The notes below the pieces were generated by a model, which searched no databases, was not told where the DNA came from, and worked only from the letters and a program-made list of their open reading frames with translations. This document shows, in pieces, positions 60,129 through 64,000 of a stretch of 64,000 nucleotides of DNA. Source of the DNA: Pelodictyon phaeoclathratiforme BU-1 (GTDB lineage Bacteria > Bacteroidota > Chlorobiia > Chlorobiales > Chlorobiaceae). Location of the stretch: the NCBI RefSeq assembly GCF_000020645.1, contig NC_011060.1, positions 2,866,501 through 2,930,500 on the forward strand. Direction: 5' to 3'. The position numbers were made by a program, and so were the translations under genes. How positions within the stretch are numbered: the stretch's first letter is position 1; every line of letters begins with the position of its first letter.

Positions 60129-61856
60129 TCAGCGACCCATTGAGGCCATACTCGATGTTTCATAATTTTTACGATAGGCCTGCAGGCCCTGGAAAATGGC
60201 ATAGGCAATTTTCGTCTGCTCCTGACGATCCCGCAGAATTCGCTCCTCTCCGGGATTGGAAAGGTACCCCACTTCGACAAGAGCGCTCGGCATGGAAGGG
60301 GTCCATAACACCATAAAACCAGCCTGGCGCACTCCGTTTCTTTTATCGGGCGCCAGGCGATGACCGGGGTTAAGGATATGCTGTGCGAGGGATGTAGACT
60401 GCCGGGCAAAAGCGCTCTGCGCCATACTGCTCATGATGAGATACTCCTCGGAAAAACCCTTGTAGGCCTGGGTATAGTCGGCTTCCTGACGGATAACCGA
60501 GTTCTCCAGCATGGCAACATCAAGGCTTGCCCTGGTTTTATGGGCTCCGAGAATATAGACTTCAGAACCGCGGGCGCTGCGGCTTGAACTTGCATTGCAG
60601 TGCACGCTGATAAATAGTTTTCCCCCGTTCTGGTTTGCAATTTTTCCTCGTTCATGCAAAGGAATAAATTTGTCCTCTTTTCTCGTATACACCACCTTCA
60701 CATCAGGCCAATTCAGTCTGATAAAGGTACCGAGATCTCGTACAATATTGAGTGCAACATGTTTCTCAACCGTACCGTTTGCGCCTATTGCTCCGGGATC
60801 CTTGCCTCCATGACCTGCGTCGAGCACAATGGTATCAAGCTTCCACTTTTCAATATCGCGGCTGAGAACCTGTGCAATCTGCTGCTCCTTTTCCTTTCTG
60901 CGAATCTCCTCTCCATCAGCCTTGCTGCGGACATAGAGCAGATAACGGTTATTTTTTTTATCGCGTTGAAATTCGACCGAACTGATGACAAATGAACGAT
61001 TATCAAGTACAACAGTAAATTGTAACCCCGACCCGGGCAACTGCTTTGAAATAATTTCTTTGACCACACCTTTACCATACACTTGTGAGAGGGCGTTGCT
61101 GTCACCGGATGCTTTTTCAAGGGAGAAATAGGTATACCCTTCAGCATTGAGCGTGACAAGCGATGCTTGTGCAGCAAGGCCGGAAGCAGAAAAACTTATG
61201 ATCGCCCCATTATCACGGTTTTTCACCTCAATACCGGTAATCACCGTTTTGGAGAGTTCAGCCTGTTTCGTGGAATTTGCACCAGCAAAAGACTCTTCGT
61301 TACTGACAATCCCGATGGTTTCTCTCGATTCTCCGAAATTTTTTTTCAGAAGCGCAACATGGATCTGACCCATCGACTGGTTATAAACGACCTCCCTGTC
61401 CAGCCAAACGGCAAAAAGCCGACAAGCCTGACTGACTGGCATCCAGATTCTTGATTGCTGTAGTGAGGGGGCCGACTGCATCTGAATAATTCTTGCCGGA
61501 ATCTCCGGATCCCTTGAAACAATGCGGACAAAATTATTATTTGTCATGATCGTACAAATGGTACCGGGCATCCCGAAAGATTCCTCGACAACAAGTCCGC
61601 CCGGCTCCTTTCGATAGTTCAGTCGCAAACCCCTTGCCATAGATTCAAGATCAATCAACAACGTCTTTGCTGTTCTCAAAGCCATCACCTTAATGGTATA
61701 GCCCTGATCGTTTCCTGTGGTCACAACAAGCGGAAGAGCCGTCTGTCCGGAAAGTGAAGGTGACTCTGCAAAAAGGCTTCTGTATGAGAACATCAGCAGG
61801 GCAATCAGCACAAGAGCGGCCAGACGAGAACGAATACAAAGTAAAAAGTGGGGCAT
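60129..61856 (-). CDS. N-acetylmuramoyl-L-alanine amidase (AmiC-like)
   Basis: 575 aa from the ATG at 61856, where a signal peptide begins (RSRLAALVLIALLMFSY); the frame opens at 61889. The large N-terminal part (to about 340) has beta-rich AMIN-like repeats that bind peptidoglycan or septal sites. The Amidase_3 domain shows zinc ligands in LDAGHGGKDPGA, GTVEKHVAL and ISVHCNASS, and the catalytic glutamate in ALVEVGYLSNPGEE. It cleaves stem peptides from glycan strands during cell separation. Confidence 0.94.
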   Translation of the reverse strand: MPHFLLCIRSRLAALVLIALLMFSYRSLFAESPSLSGQTALPLVVTTGNDQGYTIKVMALRTAKTLLIDLESMARGLRLNYRKEPGGLVVEESFGMPGTICTIMTNNNFVRIVSRDPEIPARIIQMQSAPSLQQSRIWMPVSQACRLFAVWLDREVVYNQSMGQIHVALLKKNFGESRETIGIVSNEESFAGANSTKQAELSKTVITGIEVKNRDNGAIISFSASGLAAQASLVTLNAEGYTYFSLEKASGDSNALSQVYGKGVVKEIISKQLPGSGLQFTVVLDNRSFVISSVEFQRDKKNNRYLLYVRSKADGEEIRRKEKEQQIAQVLSRDIEKWKLDTIVLDAGHGGKDPGAIGANGTVEKHVALNIVRDLGTFIRLNWPDVKVVYTRKEDKFIPLHERGKIANQNGGKLFISVHCNASSSRSARGSEVYILGAHKTRASLDVAMLENSVIRQEADYTQAYKGFSEEYLIMSSMAQSAFARQSTSLAQHILNPGHRLAPDKRNGVRQAGFMVLWTPSMPSALVEVGYLSNPGEERILRDRQEQTKIAYAIFQGLQAYRKNYETSSMASMGR

Positions 61857-62087
61857 GATTATCGAATGCATTATGTTTTGCTGATACATTATGGCCGGAA
61901 AGAATAATAATAAAATATATTTCTTCTTACCCCTGCAGCCGGTTTTTATGGCCGGAAATAATCATTTTCAGGGATATCCTGACAGGAGAAGTCTCTTGGC
62001 TGAAAACGGTAAAATTTGTTTTTTGCTTGTCAACACCTATCTTTTTCAAAATTTTACTTGTAACGCTCTTACTACCGGGACTGATCA

Positions 62088-64000
62088 ATGGCTTCAAAAC
62101 CATCAACACCATCTGCCAGAAACAGGACCCTGATTGTCGTCGAATCCCCCTCAAAGGCAAAAACAATCAATAAATACCTTGGTGACAAGTATACCGTTTT
62201 CGCATCGGTAGGCCATATCAAGGATCTGCCAAAAAAGGAGATTGGTCTTGATTTTGACCATCATTACGAACCGAGATATGAAATTATTCCTGGAAAGGAA
62301 AAGGTCGTCCATCAGTTAAAAAAACTGGCCGCAGAAGCTGATTCCATCCTCATCGCGACTGACCCTGACCGCGAGGGTGAGGCTATCGCATGGCATATCT
62401 CCAAAGAAATCGGAGTAACCAGCAAACCGGTATCCCGCGTACTTTTTAATGAAATTACAAAAACCGCAATCATTGCGGCAATTCAGGCTCCGCGACAGAT
62501 CGACGACCGCCTTGTGCGCTCCCAGCAAACCCGTCAGGGCCTTGACAAGATCGTGGGCTACAAAATCAGCCCTTTTTTGTGGAATGTAGTGCTGCGCGGC
62601 CTTTCGGCTGGCAGGGTACAGTCGGTCGCGCTGCGATTGATCTGCGAACGTGAAGCGGAGATCAGCCGCTTCCAGATACAGGAGTACTGGTCGATTGCGG
62701 CTGAGTTTGTAACGGCAGGCAAGGAGTCTTTCAAGGCAAGGCTGATACGCTTTGAGGGTGACAAGCCGGAGATAGCCAATCAAAAGCAGGCGGAAGCGTT
62801 GGCGGCTCTCATCAGAAAAGGCAATTTTGCAGTACGCGAAATCGCTCCACGCGTCCAGCAGCGTAAACAGCCTCTGCCTTTCACCACTTCGCTCCTCCAG
62901 CAGGCGGCCTCAAACCAGCTCGGATTTGGCTCCAAGAAAACCATGGGAGTGGCACAACAGCTCTATGAAGGCATTGACCTTGGCAAAGAAGGCACGACGG
63001 GTTTGATCACCTATATGAGAACCGATTCAACTCGCATCGGTGAGGAGGCGATTGCTGAGGCAAGAAGCTATATCAACCAGCAGTTCGGCAAGGAGTATAT
63101 CGGTTTCGGTGGAGCGGCAAAGCCCGGAAAAAATGCCCAGGATGCACACGAAGCCATACGGCCAACATCGATTTTTAACAAACCCGACCAGGTCAAACCC
63201 TACCTTTCTGCCGATCAGTTTAAATTATACGAATTAATCTGGAAGCGTTTTCTCGCCTCCATGATGTCAGCGGCTAAAATCGAACAGACCAGGGTTGATG
63301 TTGAGGACAGCGCTTCAAAATTCCTCTTCAGGGCAACAGGCAGCAGAGTGCTTTTCCCCGGCTTCATGCGTGTCTATGACGACCAGAAGGAGCTTGACTA
63401 CGAAGCCCAGACCTCAACGAAGGAGGAGGTTGAAAAAGAGCTGACCGTCAAGCTGCCCGAAAGGCTTGCTGTCAATGAGCCTCTTGCTTTGGATGATCTT
63501 GACCAGAAACAGAGCTTTACCCGCCCTCCTGCACGTTACAGTGAAGCCACACTGGTGAAGGATCTCGACCACTTTGGTATTGGACGCCCATCAACCTATG
63601 CATCCATTTTTTCAACACTGCAGGATCGCCGTTATGTGGAGCTGGAAAAGAAAAAAATTGTGCCCACTGAACTCGGCAAGGATGTCTCGCTGATCCTGGT
63701 TGCCAATTTTCCTGACCTCTTCAATGTCGACTTTACCGCCTTCATGGAGAATGAACTGGACAAGGTAGCAAGCGGAGAGGACGAATATGAAAAAGTGCTC
63801 GACAGCTTCTACAAACCACTTGAAGCGGTACTGCACCTTCGCAAAAGCAATCCAATTGTACCACAGAACAGTGAGCCCGTAACTTGTGAAAAGTGCGGTG
63901 AAGGGCTGATGGTTGTCAAATGGACGGCAAATGGGAAATTTTTTGGCTGTTCATGCTACCCCAAATGCAAGAACATCAAGGCGATAAGCAACAACAAGGC
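62088..64000 (+). CDS. topA: DNA topoisomerase I, 3' end outside the window
   Basis: 637 codons are visible from the ATG at 62088; the frame is open to the window edge. TOPRIM domain: LIVVESPSKAKTINKYLG and the acidic triad region ATDPDREGEAIAWHI. The active-site tyrosine is in ITYMRTDSTRIG, and later EAIRPTSI and PPARYSEATLVKDL are conserved. The last visible part starts a zinc finger (CEKCGEG then CSCYPKC). It relaxes negative supercoils. The 230-base spacer upstream, shared with the divergent amidase gene, should hold its promoter. Confidence 0.97.
   Translation, partial: MASKPSTPSARNRTLIVVESPSKAKTINKYLGDKYTVFASVGHIKDLPKKEIGLDFDHHYEPRYEIIPGKEKVVHQLKKLAAEADSILIATDPDREGEAIAWHISKEIGVTSKPVSRVLFNEITKTAIIAAIQAPRQIDDRLVRSQQTRQGLDKIVGYKISPFLWNVVLRGLSAGRVQSVALRLICEREAEISRFQIQEYWSIAAEFVTAGKESFKARLIRFEGDKPEIANQKQAEALAALIRKGNFAVREIAPRVQQRKQPLPFTTSLLQQAASNQLGFGSKKTMGVAQQLYEGIDLGKEGTTGLITYMRTDSTRIGEEAIAEARSYINQQFGKEYIGFGGAAKPGKNAQDAHEAIRPTSIFNKPDQVKPYLSADQFKLYELIWKRFLASMMSAAKIEQTRVDVEDSASKFLFRATGSRVLFPGFMRVYDDQKELDYEAQTSTKEEVEKELTVKLPERLAVNEPLALDDLDQKQSFTRPPARYSEATLVKDLDHFGIGRPSTYASIFSTLQDRRYVELEKKKIVPTELGKDVSLILVANFPDLFNVDFTAFMENELDKVASGEDEYEKVLDSFYKPLEAVLHLRKSNPIVPQNSEPVTCEKCGEGLMVVKWTANGKFFGCSCYPKCKNIKAISNNK

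Noticed and set aside
1..64000. CRISPR arrays, tRNA or rRNA genes
   Set aside because: No regularly spaced repeats and no TpsiC-like GGTTCGAATCC cloverleaf were seen on either strand in the spacers.

Overview
The window reads as chromosome of a green sulfur bacterium (Chlorobium/Pelodictyon group). This is inferred from the kind of proteins present: C5-pathway hemL, system II cytochrome c assembly ccsB/ccsA, a fused TreS-maltokinase next to GlgE, a bioG-type biotin operon, and compact blocks of short-spaced housekeeping genes. No 16S rRNA or photosynthesis gene lies here, so the genus is not proven. No tRNA, rRNA or CRISPR array was found.

Layout. 1-0.13 kb: the first codons of an IS1380-like transposase running off the left edge. 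0.4-2.5 kb: ccsB-ccsA, closed by a perfect 17-bp palindrome. 2.6-3.2 kb: a VapBC module. 3.3-13.9 kb: mnmE, mazG, an esterase, treS-mak, glgE (the GlgE route from trehalose to alpha-glucan), prfB with its programmed +1 frameshift, and a metallophosphoesterase. 13.9-17.1 kb: a small protein, a secreted NUC1-type nuclease, mscL and an AT-rich, stand-alone alpha-oxoamine synthase. 17.3-20.4 kb: a first accessory patch with an HsdR scrap, a PIN/DUF4411 plus XRE-M78 module, a DUF772-type transposase scrap, a 65-aa gene with tandem terminators and a helicase scrap. 20.5-44.3 kb: core genes (wecB-like, ostA-like, fmdB, recO, hemL, DUF190-crcB, SOUL lipoprotein, ruvX, pyrE, tyrA, nadK, kdsA with a kdsC-like gene, a ClpB half, GH3, sixA, gpsA-plsY-purM, lysC, nlpC/P60, prmA, ppx, a methyltransferase). 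44.4-51.6 kb: a second accessory island with toxin-antitoxin, DUF2971, DUF4143-ATPase and OLD-type nuclease genes. 51.6-60.1 kb: fadD and the birA-bioBFGCDA operon. 60.1-64 kb: an amidase and topA, which runs off the right edge.

The most striking region is the second island. Hand translation of its apparently empty stretches shows it to be a graveyard of toxins. BrnT has an in-frame stop and an internal deletion. A MazF-like toxin is reduced to its C-terminal tail behind a surviving RHH antitoxin. HepT and Fic survive only as short pieces. Two degenerate copies of one methyltransferase-like C-terminus are present. The partner antitoxins BrnA and the RHH protein remain open. Only the UPF0175-DUF3368 pair here, and VapBC and XRE-M78/DUF4411 elsewhere, look intact.

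Regulation that can be read directly: a BirA operator overlaps the promoter of the biotin operon, a consensus sigma-70 promoter lies before hemL, the RF2 autoregulatory frameshift site is complete, and several stem-loop terminators are visible. Several enzymes have diverged at catalytic residues (the KdsC-like and WecB-like proteins), and one ClpB gene holds only the middle domain and second ATPase domain.
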